The translations under genes and the position numbers were made by a program. A stretch of DNA of 64,000 nt from Corallium rubrum. Its lineage: Eukaryota; Cnidaria; Anthozoa; Scleralcyonacea; Coralliidae. The notes beneath the pieces are model-generated. The model made no database searches, was not told the DNA's origin, and saw only the letters and a program-made list of their open reading frames with translations. The first letter of the stretch is position 1. Each line of letters begins with the position of its first letter. Of the stretch, positions 10,401 to 22,871 are shown piece by piece. The stretch is from positions 6,255,046-6,319,045 of the forward strand of contig OZ036015.1 in NCBI GenBank assembly GCA_964035015.1, given 5' to 3'.

Positions 10401-13400
10401 CATATATCGGAAATCCAGTTTTTGCCAATGTTGAAGGAAATCAGAGTTTTGAGCTCGGAGAGAATTCAGATCCAACAGAAAAGGAATTACATTTTACAAC
10501 AGCTACAGAGACCTTCATTTTAAATGCCGAAAATCCAGTTTCCAATATCGAAGGACACCATAGCCTTGAGCTTGGAGAGAATTCAGACACACCAGAAAAG
10601 AGATTGCATTTTACAAAAGCTACAGAGATCTTCACTTCAGATACTAAAAATCCAATTTCTGCTAATGTTGAAGAACACCAGATTCTTGAGCTAGGAGAGA
10701 ATTCAGATACACCAGAAAAGGAATTGCATTTTACAAAAGCAACAGAGAGCTTCACTGCATATACCGAAAAGCCAGTTTTTACCAATGTAGAAGGAAACCA
10801 GAGTTTTGAGCTGGGAGAGAATTCAGATACATCAGAAAAGGAATTACATTTTACAAAAGCAACAGAGATCTTCACTTTAAGTACCGAAAACCCAGTTTTT
10901 GCCAATGTGGAAGAAAACCAGAAACTTGGACCCGAGGAGAATTCAGACACGGCAGTGAAGTTACTCCAACCAAGCAGTGCACGGTCGGACCAAAAGGAAG
11001 AAACCAGTCTAATATCAAAAGACTACGAACAGAGAGAAGAAAAACATGGGAGCTCACTTATGAAGAATTTGAAGGGAATGTTTTGTATGTTAGGCTTAAA
11101 GGATTCACCAAAAGGAGGGTTTTATAAGAAGGAACAAGAAGGATATGTTACTGTGGACGAATTAACTGAAACAAGTGTGGAAGAAGTACGGCATCGCTTA
11201 GGAGAGAAGAATGAAGATGGCTTATTGTTGAATGAAACAAACATGAAGGATGAAGAACGGCATCCCTTGGAATCAACGCTTGAAGAAAAGAAAGGAAAAC
11301 AAGATGATTTCTTGAATGAAACAAACATGAACGAAGAGCAGAGTTGCTTTCAGTCAACGTTTAAAGAAAATAAAGAGAAAGGATGTGGCTTATTATTGAA
11401 TGAAACAAACATGGAAGAAGAACGGCATCCCTTGGAATCAACGTCGGAAGAGAAGAAAGAAAAAGAAGACGATTTCGTGAATGAAGCAAATACGGAAGAA
11501 GAAAAACAACATCCCTTGGAACCAACGCTTGAAGAAAAGAAAGAAGATGAGACAAGCATACATTCAAAAGAGGCATATCAAGTTCTTACGACAAAATGGG
11601 GTAGTCCTATAGTTGAACAACAGGAAAGTGATAAAGACATTGACAGAGATTGTTCAAGTAAACGGTTCAACAGCTCTCAAGAATATACGTTCGAAGTAAT
11701 TTCTTGGGACCGTGATGATGTGAAAACTTTTGAGGACCCAAACATTGGAAGCAATCTTGAAGACGGCAGAGGTATCTTGGACTTCTTTGGCGAAGAAGAG
11801 AAGGAGTTATTGAGTTCGAAGAAAGGCGTTCTCACAAAGAATGACATTAATGAAGACACTAACACTGCATTGATGGTAGAAAGTGAACTCAATTCCCAAC
11901 AACTAGCAGACGAGAACGAAGAACTGTTTGACGAAGATGACAAAGAATTATCTAGTTCGAAGAGGATTGTTGTCACAAAAGATGAAATTAATGAAGACAC
12001 TGACATTACATCGACAGTCCAAAGTCAACTTAATTCCCAACAGCAGTCAGATGAGAAAGAACAACTGTATGACAAAGAGTTATTGAGTTCAAAAAATATT
12101 GTTGTCACATTAGATGAAGATATTGAAGGCACTGACATTACACTGACAGTCCAAAGTGAACTTAGTTTTCAACAAGAACCAGATGAGAATGAGAAACTGT
12201 TTGACAAAGATGAGAAAGGATTATCTAGTTCGAAGAAGATTGTTCTCACACAAGATGAGATTAGTGAAGACACTGACATTATTCCGGCTGTCCAGAGTGA
12301 CCTTAATCCCCAAGAAGAACCACAGGAGAGTGAAGAACTGTTTGACAAAGATGACAAAGAATTTTCGATCTTCAAGAAGAGTGTTCTCGCAAAATATGAG
12401 ATTATTGAAGACACTGATATTACATCAGCCATCCAAAGTGAACTTAATCCCGAAGAAGAACCAGATGAGAAAGATGAACTGTTTGAAAAAGAAGAGAAGG
12501 AAATATTGAGTTTGAAGAGAAGCGTTGACGAGAATAATGAAGACATTGATATTACTTCAGAGATTCCAAGAAAATTCATGTCTCAATTTAAAAAACAAAC
12601 AAAAGAAGAAGAACAGGATGAAGCAGATAAACTGATGATGGAGTATTTTCCACGAGAAACTGATCAAAAATCAAGCACTATTCCTTCAGAGTTGCTTTCA
12701 GACCAAGAACAAGACTTTAAACACACTGTTAGTCTATCAGAACGAGGTACAGAACTAGAACAAGACGAGGAAGCAGATGAACAGATGATGGAGTATTTTC
12801 CAAATGAAACTGATCAAAAATCAAGCACTATCCCTTCAGAATTGCTGTCCTACCAAGAACAAGACCTTAAACACACTGTTACTCTATCAGAACGAGGCAC
12901 AGAACTAAAACAAGACGAAGCAGTAGATGAACAAATGATGGAGTATTTTCCACGAGAAACTGATCAAAAATCAAGCACTATTATTTCAGAATTGCTGTCC
13001 TACCAAGAACAAGACCTTAACCACACTGTTACTCCATCAGAACGAGGTACAGAACTAAAACAAGACGAGACAGCAGATGGACAGATGATGGAGTATTTCC
13101 CGAAAGAAACTGATCAAAAATCAAGCACTATTCCATTAGAGTTTCTGTCCTACCAAGAATCAGAACCGAAGCACACTGTTTTTCCATCAGAAAAGAAATC
13201 TATGTACACGAGAGAAAACGACAAACAAACAACAAGAAGTCATTTAGAGATCGTTGCCAAACACTGGAGTCAAGTGTTTATTATCCTCCCTCCACCACCC
13301 ACAGATGATGGAAACTTAGATCAAGAACAGTATACTGGAGTTTCTAATGTTGAACGACTAAACATTGAACTAGAGTCTAAGACGTCTCTACAAAATACAG

Positions 13401-16400
13401 TTTTTGTCACGATAAATATAATCACATTACAACCAAAGAAACAAGGATTTCTGGAAAGGCGAGATGTTGTATTAAGCCGTAAAGAGATCCCAAAGTCTAA
13501 CAACGTAGGAAACAGCTCGGTTTTACCTAAAAGAATCGTTGAAGATTCTGTTAAAGACTTTTCCCCTTTCGTTAAAGACGTCAGAAATACCTCTGTTTTG
13601 CCTGAAAGAATGGTCGAAGAGTCGGTTGAAGACGATAGCCCTTTGGTTAAAAACGTCGGGAACACCTCGGTTTCTCCTGAAATAATCGTTGAAAAGTCGG
13701 TTAAAGACTTTTCCCCTTTCATTAAAGACGTCAGAAATTCCTCTGTTTTGCCTGAAAGAATGTTTGAAGAGTCTGTTAAAGATGTTGACCTTTTAAAATC
13801 CCAGATGATTAAGGATGATGAAGAATCCAATGAATTCCCTACTCCATCAGAAGTTTGTGATTATCTGCAAGAAAATTTCGATGAACCTTCGGAATTAGAA
13901 GATTATCTGCAAATTAAGGAGTCCATTTATGAAACAACACAGGTTGAAGATGTCCAACAAGAATTGTTATCTATGATAGAAAGCTCGCCTAACAATGATG
14001 TCAGTGAATCTTTTGTTGCGGAGTCCGATAGACCATCAACATTTAATAACCATATTCTGACCAAAAAACCAATTTGTCCAAGAACAGAGTTTGAAAATGC
14101 CCACCATGAACGTATATCTAGTAAAGGCCATTCCTTTGTCGTGAATCATAGATATTTCCAAACACGTTCGGAGAAATTGGATGACGAGTTACAAGATCCG
14201 AAGAAACAAGAATCCCAATTGATTATAGATGGAGAAGATTCAGACAACTTTCCATCTCCACCTGTAGAGCTTTCTGATTATCAGGAAGACCTCGACGAAT
14301 ACATGCCATTAGATGAACATAGCTTGGTTCAAGAGCCACTAGAAGAAGGAACAGCGATGGAAAGTGTACAACAAGAATGCGAGTTACAAGACCCGAGCAA
14401 ACAAGAACTGCAACCGATTATGGATAGAAAAGATTCAGACAAGTTTCCACTCCCGCCAGCTGAAGACCACGACGAATTGTTGCCATTAGATGAACATACC
14501 TTAGTTCAAGAATCAAGAGAGAAAAAAACAGAGATGGAAAGTGTTCAACAAGAATGCGAGTTACAACAGTCAAACAAACAAGTATCCCAAATGTTTATAG
14601 ATGACAAAGATTCTGACAAGTCTCCTTCCCCACCTGCAGCCCTTTCTGAGTATATACAAGAAGACTCGGAGAAACTCTCGCCATTAGATGAACTTACCTT
14701 GGTTCAAGAGTCAAGAGAGAGAAAAACAGAGATGGAAAATGTCCAACAAGAATGCGAGTTACAAGATTCGAACGAACAAGAATTCCAAATGTTTATGGAT
14801 GGAGATAATTCTGACAAGTTTCCATCACCACCAACAGAAAACCCCGACAAATTCTCGCCATTAGATGAACGTACCTTGGGCCAAGAACCAAGAGAGGAAA
14901 GAACAGGGCTCGAAAGTGTTCAACAAGAATGCGAGTTACAAGATCCAAACGAACAAGAATTGCAAATGTTTAAGGATGGAGCAGATTATGACAAGTTTCC
15001 TTCCCCACCAGCAGAAGACCTCGACGAACTCTCGCCTTTAGATAAACATACCTTGGTCCAACCAATTGAAAGAGAAACAGAGATGGAAAGTGTTCAACAA
15101 GGATGCGAGTCACAACAACCAAATAGACAGGAATCCCAAATGTTTCTACATGGAGAGGATTCAGACAATTTTCCTTCCCCACCTGTAGAGCTTTGTGAGT
15201 ATCTACAGGAAGACCCTGACGAACTCTCGCCATTAGACGAACATACTTTGATCCAAGAGCGAATTGATAAAAGAACAGAGATGGAAAGTGTTCAACAAGA
15301 ATGCCAGTTGCAACAACCAAACAAACAAGAATTCCAAATGTTCATGGATGGAAAGGATTATGACAAGTTTCCATCCCCACCAGCAGAAGACCTCGACGAA
15401 TTCTCGCCATTAGATGAATATACCTCGGTTCCAGAGCCAATAGATGAAGAAACAAAGATAGAAAGTGTTCAACAATTCACGACAGATCGTTCACTTTATA
15501 ATGAACGATCTTTTGGCGCAAGCGTCAACAAACTCTCAGCATTAGATAGTCTTACATTACATGAACATATCTTGATCCAAAAGCCAGTAAGTGAAAGAAC
15601 AGAGATCGAACAAGACAGCATTGTTTCACCGGTTAAAATCGAGGAAACACAGCAAAAAGAAAGCAAAGGAAAAACGTTCATGTCTTCAAATAAAGAAGTT
15701 TCCCCACTTTCTGCTTCATGCGACGAGCCAACTAACAAAAAGACGGACAATGATTTAGCGAAAGACGGACATGTTTTCTCAGTTATAGTCCACGCAAGAC
15801 CAGAAATTAAAACTAAAGTCATAACATCATTTTCTGAGAACGAATTAAAGGAAAATACTCGCTTACGTTCTCGAGTGGATGAAGTCGTCACCTTTCAACC
15901 ACCACAGAAACGAAAACGTATGACAAATGTTCCTAATCTTGAGCAGAATAATGAACGTGATACCTTAGACTACCATCCTATTCCTTCCAGTAAAATGGAT
16001 CAAGACTTTCTAAAACCTAAGGTTGAAATATCCAGTCAGTTAGTCTCGTTTGATAACAATGGTATACCACAATCCGAAGCAGTGGAACCAGCTGGGTTTA
16101 AAACAACCATTCACATCTTACCAAACCAAAATCACGTCAGCACGTCATATTTGGTCCTCCAACAACCATTCCTACTATCCCCACCAATATCACAAACGCG
16201 TGAAAATGAGTATCATACGGTAGCCCAGACACGCCAACCACCAGACGACTGGTCCTCACCATCTTCACCACCACTTAAAGATTCACCATCGTTACCACAA
16301 TCATCCTCGCTATTCTCCACAATATTACCAACACGTCACTGGTCACCACCATCATCATCACCTTCCCCACCAATCTCACGAACACGTCAAAATGACTACT

Positions 16401-17962
16401 ATACAGTAGCCCAGACACATCAATCTAGTAAACCACTAGTACCTTGGTCACCAACACCATTTCCGTCACCACCTAAATATTTACCATCGTTACCACCATC
16501 ATCCCTATCCCCACCAACACGTCAAAATGACCACCGTACAGTAGCACAGACACAGCAACCTAGTGAAACACCAGACCACTGGTCACCATCTAAAGATTCA
16601 CCAGCACTGCCCTCGTCGTCACCACCATCCTCACCACCATTTAAAGATCCACCAGTTTGGCCTTCGTCACCACCACCATCTCCACCACCATTTAAAGATT
16701 CACCAGTACGACCTTCGTCATTCCACCAAAGCATGGTGTCCCCACAAATCGCCCCTCAAGCTCGCCCTCAGGTTTGGTCCTACCCAGAGATATTTCACAA
16801 TGTCAGTGAAGACACCACTTTCTTTAAGATAATCGATGGACGAAGAAAGAAATTCAAATCCAACATGGTTGTTTATCGAGGAGAGAGAATCAAAGTTTCG
16901 AGAAAAATTAGTGTGTTTAAGAATAGCACGAGCTTCGCCACTTGGACTTATCATCATGAGAATGATGAAAAGAGAGAGGAGATGATGAAAGAAGATGGCA
17001 ACTATCAAGAACTTTCAACAAAGAATGGATACCAAGACATTAATGAAGGTACTAATTGAATTCCATTTCTAATTCTTAATTCTAGTTTTAATTTCCGTTC
17101 ATTTCTAGCTCTCCAATTCCATTTGTAATTCTAATTCCAATTCTAATTCCAATTCCGATTCTATTTCAATTCTATTTCTCATTCCAATTCCAATTCTGAT
17201 TCCAATTCTAAATACAATTCTAATAATTCTAATGCTAATTATTATAATTATAATTCCCTGCAATTCGAATTTCAATTCCGCAATTTCAATTTTCATTCCA
17301 ATTCTTCTTATTTTAATTTCAATTCCAATTTTCATTCTTATCATTGTCATGGTCTTTATCCTTGTTTTTACTTTAATTTTCAAGGTAATGAACAAACACC
17401 AGCCCCAACAGACCAAGTCATTACAATGACCACTGTATCTGAAGTGATGTCAATAGAGAACGACTTTTTAGAAGAGCAACCTCTGAGAAACTGTGCATGG
17501 CACTTAAATATCGACGAAGCTATCGGCAGTTTCAATTTCTCAGAGAACCAACTCCACGCGGTCGCCATAGATAATGATAATACTGTTCTAGGCAGCCAAG
17601 GATTCACCACTGGTCAACATTCATGGACGATAAAAACCGCAGGGTTCTTTTGTGCGGTCGGAGTTTGCTACCCCGGAGAAGAAGGCATGGGAAGTAGTTG
17701 GTACAAAGGCGGTAAATGGCTGTGGACTACAGATGGTTTACAATATTCAAATATAGGGGGTATTCAACGATCTGACTTTGGACAGTGGAAGGATGAAGAT
17801 GCATTGGAAATTTATCTTGACTGCGAGGAAAGAACATTGTCGATAATTAATAAAGAAACTAACTCAAAAGGAACGCTTAGCGGATTCACAGGAGAAGTTT
17901 TTCCTTATTTTAATCTGTACAAAGGAAGCTCTTTCAGCTTAACTGGAATCTCAAATGAATGA
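7403..17962 (+). CDS. giant internally repetitive protein with C-terminal SPRY domain
   Basis: Two exons: 7403-17048 (9,646 nt, uninterrupted) and 17385-17962, joined by a GT-AG intron. The phase matches (G|GT), giving about 3,407 residues. The ATG is in a strong context (ACCATGG). Visible regions: a 125-residue module beginning [11 protein letters not shown] at about 24-152, repeated at about 638-763; a Thr/Ala tract at about 339-390; nine 40-residue repeats ([15 protein letters not shown] type) at 855-1178; four LNETNM repeats at 1273-1383; six of about 47 residues (EDTDIT type) at 1463-1720; four of about 50 ([14 protein letters not shown]) at 1737-1930; four [11 protein letters not shown] repeats at 2037-2127; seven of about 60 ([20 protein letters not shown]) at 2262-2690; a Pro/Ser tract at 2917-3113; and a SPRY/B30.2-like domain at about 3255-3400 with TGQHSWTI and [10 protein letters not shown]. 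No signal peptide or membrane segment is evident. Acidic, Ser/Glu-rich composition suggests intrinsic disorder. SPRY domains bind proteins; the partner and role are unknown. A scaffold or structural role is only a guess. The gene itself looks intact. Confidence 0.85.
17049..17384 (+). other. intron of the giant gene, built of AATTCC-like repeats
   Basis: Donor GAAG|GTACTA, acceptor TTTTCAAG|GTAATG, 336 bp. Most of it is a degenerate hexamer-like repeat of AATTCC/AATTCT. Reading through exon 1 instead stops after three more codons, so splicing is what adds the SPRY domain. Confidence 0.8.
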
Positions 17963-17966
17963 ACAA

Positions 17967-18036
17967 AAGGAAGGAAGGAAGGAAGGAAGGAAGGAAGGAA
18001 GGAAGGAAGGAAGGAAGGAAGGAAGGAAGGAAGGAA

Positions 18037-18069
<33 letters not shown>
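17967..18069. repeat. (GGAA)n then (GAAA)n microsatellite
   Basis: Starts a few bases after the SPRY stop codon, so it would lie in the 3' UTR of the giant gene. Confidence 0.95.
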
Positions 18070-18077
18070 GAGGAATG

Positions 18078-18083
18078 AATAAA
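18078..18083 (+). promoter_or_regulatory. candidate polyadenylation signal AATAAA
   Basis: First AATAAA after the SPRY exon, about 115 bp past the stop. A second candidate is ATAATAAAG near 18257-18265. Confidence 0.4.
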
Positions 18084-18524
18084 AATGTACAAAATTATTA
18101 CTTGACCTGGAATTCCGCCATAAGATCTTAACTGTTTTTTATATTAAATTTCATTCTATAATAGCATAGCTCTACTGATAAAACAAATGTCGATTGAAAT
18201 TGCGTTTCATGTGATTATGTATGTAGATTAAATTCTGTATTATAATTGTCTTGCTCATAATAAAGAAATTAGTTAGAAAAGGAATAATTGGACCATTATT
18301 GACAAAATTAGTTGTAACGACAAAAGCAGTCCTGAATTGCTATGAATAATTCTTCGGATAATCGCCATAATATAATGTAGTTATCTTTTATAGTTATCTT
18401 GGCTCGTTTGAGCCTTCTTGAATTTGAATTTATTAAATTTGCCACTTAACGTGTGGCAGGAGAGAGGAATAGAACTTTCGTCCCAATTGACACCAAACTC
18501 CTATGTGCAGACAACTAAGACCTA
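18084..18524. other. 3' flank of the giant gene, no further feature
   Basis: AT-rich, probably UTR and intergenic sequence. Nothing else recognised. Confidence 0.5.
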
Positions 18525-18746
18525 GATGTTGATCTTACGGAGGGAGGAAAACCGGAGAACCCGGCGAAAAACCCTCGGAGCACAAGAGAGACCAACTAAA
18601 TTCTACTCACATTCGTTCCAAGCTGGCGGAGTACGGGGTCATTCCCAAACGGTCACCCATCCAAGTACTAACCCCGTCAGACCGGGCTTAACTATTGGTG
18701 AGAAGCAGCGCCCTTACAGCACACGCCACCCATGCTCCCCTAAATA
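18525..18746 (-). mobile_element. 5S-rRNA-derived SINE-like element, copy 2
   Basis: Minus strand: the head (about 18746-18640) has GGTTAGTACTTGGATGGG and GACCGTTTGGGAATGACC. The CCGGGTTCTCCGGTTTTCC body matches the copy at 474-806. It lacks the distal tail of copy 1, so it is truncated or a different subfamily. Confidence 0.75.
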
Positions 18747-18856
18747 TAAAGAACGTAGATATTTGATTCTTGTCACTTGGAATAATGACGAAATGTCATG
18801 GTTTTAATTTCGTTATGGTTTTGCATTGCATTGCGCTGCGCTTTTTACACTCTACT

Positions 18857-19425
18857 CCACTGTACTGTACTGTACTGTACTGTACTGTACTGTACTGTAC
18901 TGTACTGTACTGTACTGTACTGTACTGTACTGTACTGTACTGTACTGTACTGTACTGTACTGTACTGTACTGTACTGTATGTACTACACTGCATTATACT
19001 CGTCGTACTATACTATACTATACTATACTGTACTGTACTCCAATGTACTGTACTGTATTGTACTGTACTGTACTGTACTGTACTGTACTGTACTGTACTG
19101 TACTGTACTGTACTGTACTGTACTGTACTGTACTGTACTGTACTGTACTGTACTGTACTGTACTGTACTGCATGAATTGTACTTACTGCACTGTTCTACA
19201 CTGTACTGTACTATACGGCACTGTACTGTACTGTACTGTACTGTACTGTACTGTACTGTACTGTACTGCATGAATTGTACTTACTGCACCGTTCTACACT
19301 GTACTGCACTGTACTGTACTGTACTGTACTGTACTGTACTGTACTGTACTGTACTGTACTGTACTGTACTGTACTGTACTGTACTGTACTGTACTGTACT
19401 GTACTGTACTGTACTGCACTGCACT
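18857..19425. repeat. (CTGTA)n pentanucleotide array in four blocks
   Basis: Long TACTG runs separated by interruptions. The interruption GCATGAATTGTACTTACTGC occurs twice (about 19170 and 19269), implying that a block plus its interruption was duplicated. Confidence 0.95.
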
Positions 19426-19537
19426 CTAACTACACTGTAATAATAAACCATACAATTTCATAATTTACTATTATTTATTATTTACTATTTGAAAATTACA
19501 CACCAATATTAATTATTATTTAACGTTTTTTACACTA

Positions 19538-19953
19538 AGGCCTCCGCTAAACGTCGCACAATAGACGAAGTTAATTCAGACGAATTTAATTGTTTGAATT
19601 TTATTCGTCGAAACTGCGACGTATAACTCGATTAAATTCGGCTCACGAATTAAATTCGGCTCGGCAATTAAATTCGTCTGAGTCAGACGGATAATGCGAG
19701 GATAATGCGTGTTCGAGTTACACGACGAATTATCGTCGCGTCGAATTAAATGTTTCTCTTGTGTCTGTGACAATTCGGCGTCATGTTTTCAAGAGGTCGT
19801 TTTCAGGCTAGACGAGTCCAAGTAAAAACAATTAAATTCGACTGAAATACGACGTTTAACTCGACGTCGCATTTACGTCGCATTACCGACGAAGTTAAGT
19901 CGAATTATATTCGTCTGTATTAAATTCGTTTGTGCGCCATTTAGCGCAGGCCT
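19538..19953. mobile_element. MITE family A, copy 1 (416 bp)
   Basis: Terminal inverted repeats: AGGCCTCCGCTAAACGTCGC at the left and, read inward from the right, AGGCCTGCGCTAAATGGCGC. The interior is rich in ACGAATTTAATTCG-type short inverted motifs. A second copy lies at 23678-24103. No coding capacity. Confidence 0.85.
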
Positions 19954-20393
19954 AAAACGCCAGTTTAGTATTCAGAAACTTGTAGAAAACAACGTAAAAC
20001 TTCGTGTAATATGGTTTTCGTTCGTACTTGTATTTACGCACATCAATAATTTGTACACTTTTATGAACTATTATTTATTGGTAAAAAATTATATTTTTGA
20101 AGAGAACACAACTATTTAAACAAATAGGCCGAATTCGTTACTGGCCACATTACACCCAGAATGTTTGGGAGATTTTAATAATTTATGTCTTCTTTGTTCT
20201 TTGGCGTGTAAACATTGTTTTTGAGAAACTAGAGTATTCTTAATTTCAACTCAAATCTCGATATCTTAATGGCTATTTATAGAAGCAGCATCAGACTTCT
20301 TTGAAGTGTACATGTAACCAAAATTAAGTCTGTCTTATTTGGAAGAAACTTAAAACGATAGAGTTTGTTTCATGAGACGTTTGATGAAATATA
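19954..20393. other. no recognisable feature
   Basis: AT-rich sequence without a supported gene or repeat. Confidence 0.5.
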
Positions 20394-20722
20394 TTTTGCA
20401 GTTTTTCGTTTCCTTGCTTCGTTCTTGAGATATTTCAGTTTGTTTGATATGCAAATTAATTCACATGTGCATAATGAGTTATTGAAAAAAATTATATATC
20501 TTTGCTATTATCAAACCAAAATAATTCGAGGGAAGCATGTGCGTGTTTCGCCCAGAACACTAAACAGGTAGATTTTCAAGTGATTATATTTGACAATAGC
20601 AAAGATACATAACGCTTTTCGATAACTCATTATCCAAGTGTGACGTCGCAACATGCGACATTTACATCAAACAAACTAAAATATCTCAAGAACGAAGCAA
20701 GGAAACGAAAAACTGCAAAAGC
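20394..20722. mobile_element. long foldback element, 329 bp
   Basis: Outer arms TTTTGCAGTTTTTCGTTTCC and GGAAACGAAAAACTGCAAAA are exact reverse complements. Pairing continues inward (CTTGCTTCGTTCTTGAGATA / TATCTCAAGAACGAAGCAAG, then ATAATGAGTTAT / ATAACTCATTAT). The loop is about 70 bp. Confidence 0.8.
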
Positions 20723-20899
20723 GGTTACTCTATTATTTTAAGTGTTCTTTCACATAACACAAACTTAATTTTCGTTTCATAGACGCTTTAAGAAAGGACT
20801 ACAGTCCGTTTTGCGTTTTGCGCATGTTCTTTGATTTTGTTGCCAGCTAAGGACTCCACTCACTGGAAATCCAGCTTGCTCGTTTCTCATTCTACGCGG

Positions 20900-21225
20900 C
20901 TAATAGTTGACAGGTAATACGGGCAACATTTTTCTTCAAGTTGTGTTGCAAGTTGAAAAGTGTTGTTGCACGTATTACCACCCACCTTAAACATTGTCAC
21001 GCAAACTTGTTGCAAGTTGAAAAAAGTAGACTCCAGTTCTACTTGTTGCTTGACAATGTTTAAGGTGGGTGGTAATACGTGCAACAACGCTTTTCAACTT
21101 GCTACAAAATCATTGTTGCGTGACAATGTTTAAGGTGGGTGGTAACCAGTGCAACAACGGTTTTCAACTTGCAACGCAACGAAATTGCAGCAATTCGTTG
21201 CCAGCATTACCTCACCTTAACGACT
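20900..21225. repeat. repeats of GTGGGTGGTAATACGTGCAA in both orientations
   Basis: TTGACAATGTTTAAGGTGGG and TTTTCAACTTGCAAC occur two to three times on one strand and once or twice inverted. Probably overlapping copies of a small dispersed element. Confidence 0.65.
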
Positions 21226-21414
21226 GAAATTAAAATGTAAACAATCCTATGGACATAGAACTGACTGTAGCCCCCATTTAAAACTCAACCACAGTCCCCT
21301 CGTTATCACGGTCATCTTCGTGGAAGAGATGGTAAATCTTCGGCAACAGTTCCCACTATATCGATAAGATGTCCCTCATGCCATTGCTATAGATAGAAAA
21401 AATACATAGTGACA

Positions 21415-21496
21415 TAAAAGTAGCGTGCTGCGTAGGCAGTGTAGAAACAACAATCGAAATATTAGATATACTGCCGAAACAGAGAACGTAGGAGTC
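21415..21496. mobile_element. left half of a foldback element split by insertions
   Basis: GTAGCGTGCTGCGTAGGCAG through ACTGCCGAAACAGAGAACG matches 1926-2010. The expected continuation TAACGTTTCGAGCGAAG is displaced to 24104. Confidence 0.7.
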
Positions 21497-22617
21497 GACC
21501 CCGTTTACACGATGCCGGTACAATTTGAAAACGGAGCAAAATCATGCCGTTTAGGCCTTGCGTTTACACGGTATCGTGTAAACGCCCCTGCCGTAACAGT
21601 TTGATGACGGTAATCACGATATATACAACCACAGTATTCGGTCAGCAGTATTTACAGTCTTCTCAATTCTCACTGGAAGAGAATAATCACATGCTAATCC
21701 GTCATTATATTATACCGGTGTCCCAGTAAATGTGTCCCCCCCAAAATGTGTCCCCCCAGGGACACATTTCCTAGGAAATATGTCCCCCCAGCGGGACACG
21801 TTTCCTAGGAAACCTGTCCCCCTCTTTGGAAATTTGTCCCCCCCTCAGAACGATTCCTTACAGGATAATTGACATACGTGTAATGTGGACAAAACTTTTT
21901 AAAAGTAAAAAATATATATTTCTGAAGGGTCCTACTAATTACTGCCCATGACGGTATACATCTATATTAGAGGCCTTAAATAATAAAGAAATAGATCGCA
22001 CATTTACGGTACACCGCAAACTGCAGTTCGAAATCAGCAGTTAGCCGTTAGAAGTTAGGACAAGTTGTATGTTCAGACTGAAAGCTTCCGTTTGTGATTT
22101 GCCTTATGTAAGTATATTCGATTTATACTGAAAGGTCTCCCACGGCGCCATTGAAATGTTAATCGCAGTCGGCAGTGATTAATGTATTTGTTTTTCTATC
22201 AGTTTGAAACCGAGTGCTTCGGAGAAAAACCCGTGCTGAAATAGTGCCTTTTTCAGAGTATGCCAGACCCGAAAACCGAGGTTTGTTTCAACGCTTTGAA
22301 ACATCAGCTCAACGATGTTACAATCAATAAAAAAACGAAAGTTGAACGTCTATTTAACTAATAAATTGGAAATTCAGCATGACCATGACCATGACCACTG
22401 ACAAAATTGAAATTCTAATGCACTTCCGCGAGCTGGCTTTCGGACGTTCTCTTTCATTATTTTGACACCAAAACTATCGAATAACGTGGAACAGTCTGAT
22501 AGCCATATGCACTCAGTAAGAGAAAATATCAGACGTCTACGAAATTGGACTTCGCAAAAAATGGAGGCGTATGAAAAGGAAGAGGCACACTATATATATG
22601 CACGGCACACTATATCA

Positions 22618-22660
<43 letters not shown>

Positions 22661-22678
22661 CTGATATATATATATATA

Positions 22679-22745
<67 letters not shown>
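22618..22745. repeat. (TA)n microsatellite
   Basis: Long TA runs with ACATA and ACTGA interruptions, inside the long-TIR element. Confidence 0.95.
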
Positions 22746-22749
<4 letters not shown>

Positions 22750-22751
22750 AG

Positions 22752-22871
22752 AAAGAAAATTTCGAGTTTAAGAATATATGCAGCCCAGCAAACACACACA
22801 CACAATATATATATATATGTGTGCATGTGTGTTTGCTGGCCTGCATATATTCTTAAACTCGAAATTTTCCT
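22752..22871. repeat. 120-bp palindrome centred on a CA/TA/TG tract
   Basis: GAAAATTTCGAGTTTAAGAA pairs with TTCTTAAACTCGAAATTTTC, and CCAGCAAACACACAC with GTGTGTTTGCTGG. Likely to form a cruciform, or a MITE with a microsatellite core. Confidence 0.8.

Noticed and set aside
10092..10523. Long frames overlapping the giant exon in other registers
   Set aside because: Shadow frames produced by the in-phase protein repeats of the real coding frame.
18770..19463. YCTVL-type frames up to 204 codons
   Set aside because: Translation of the CTGTA pentanucleotide array.
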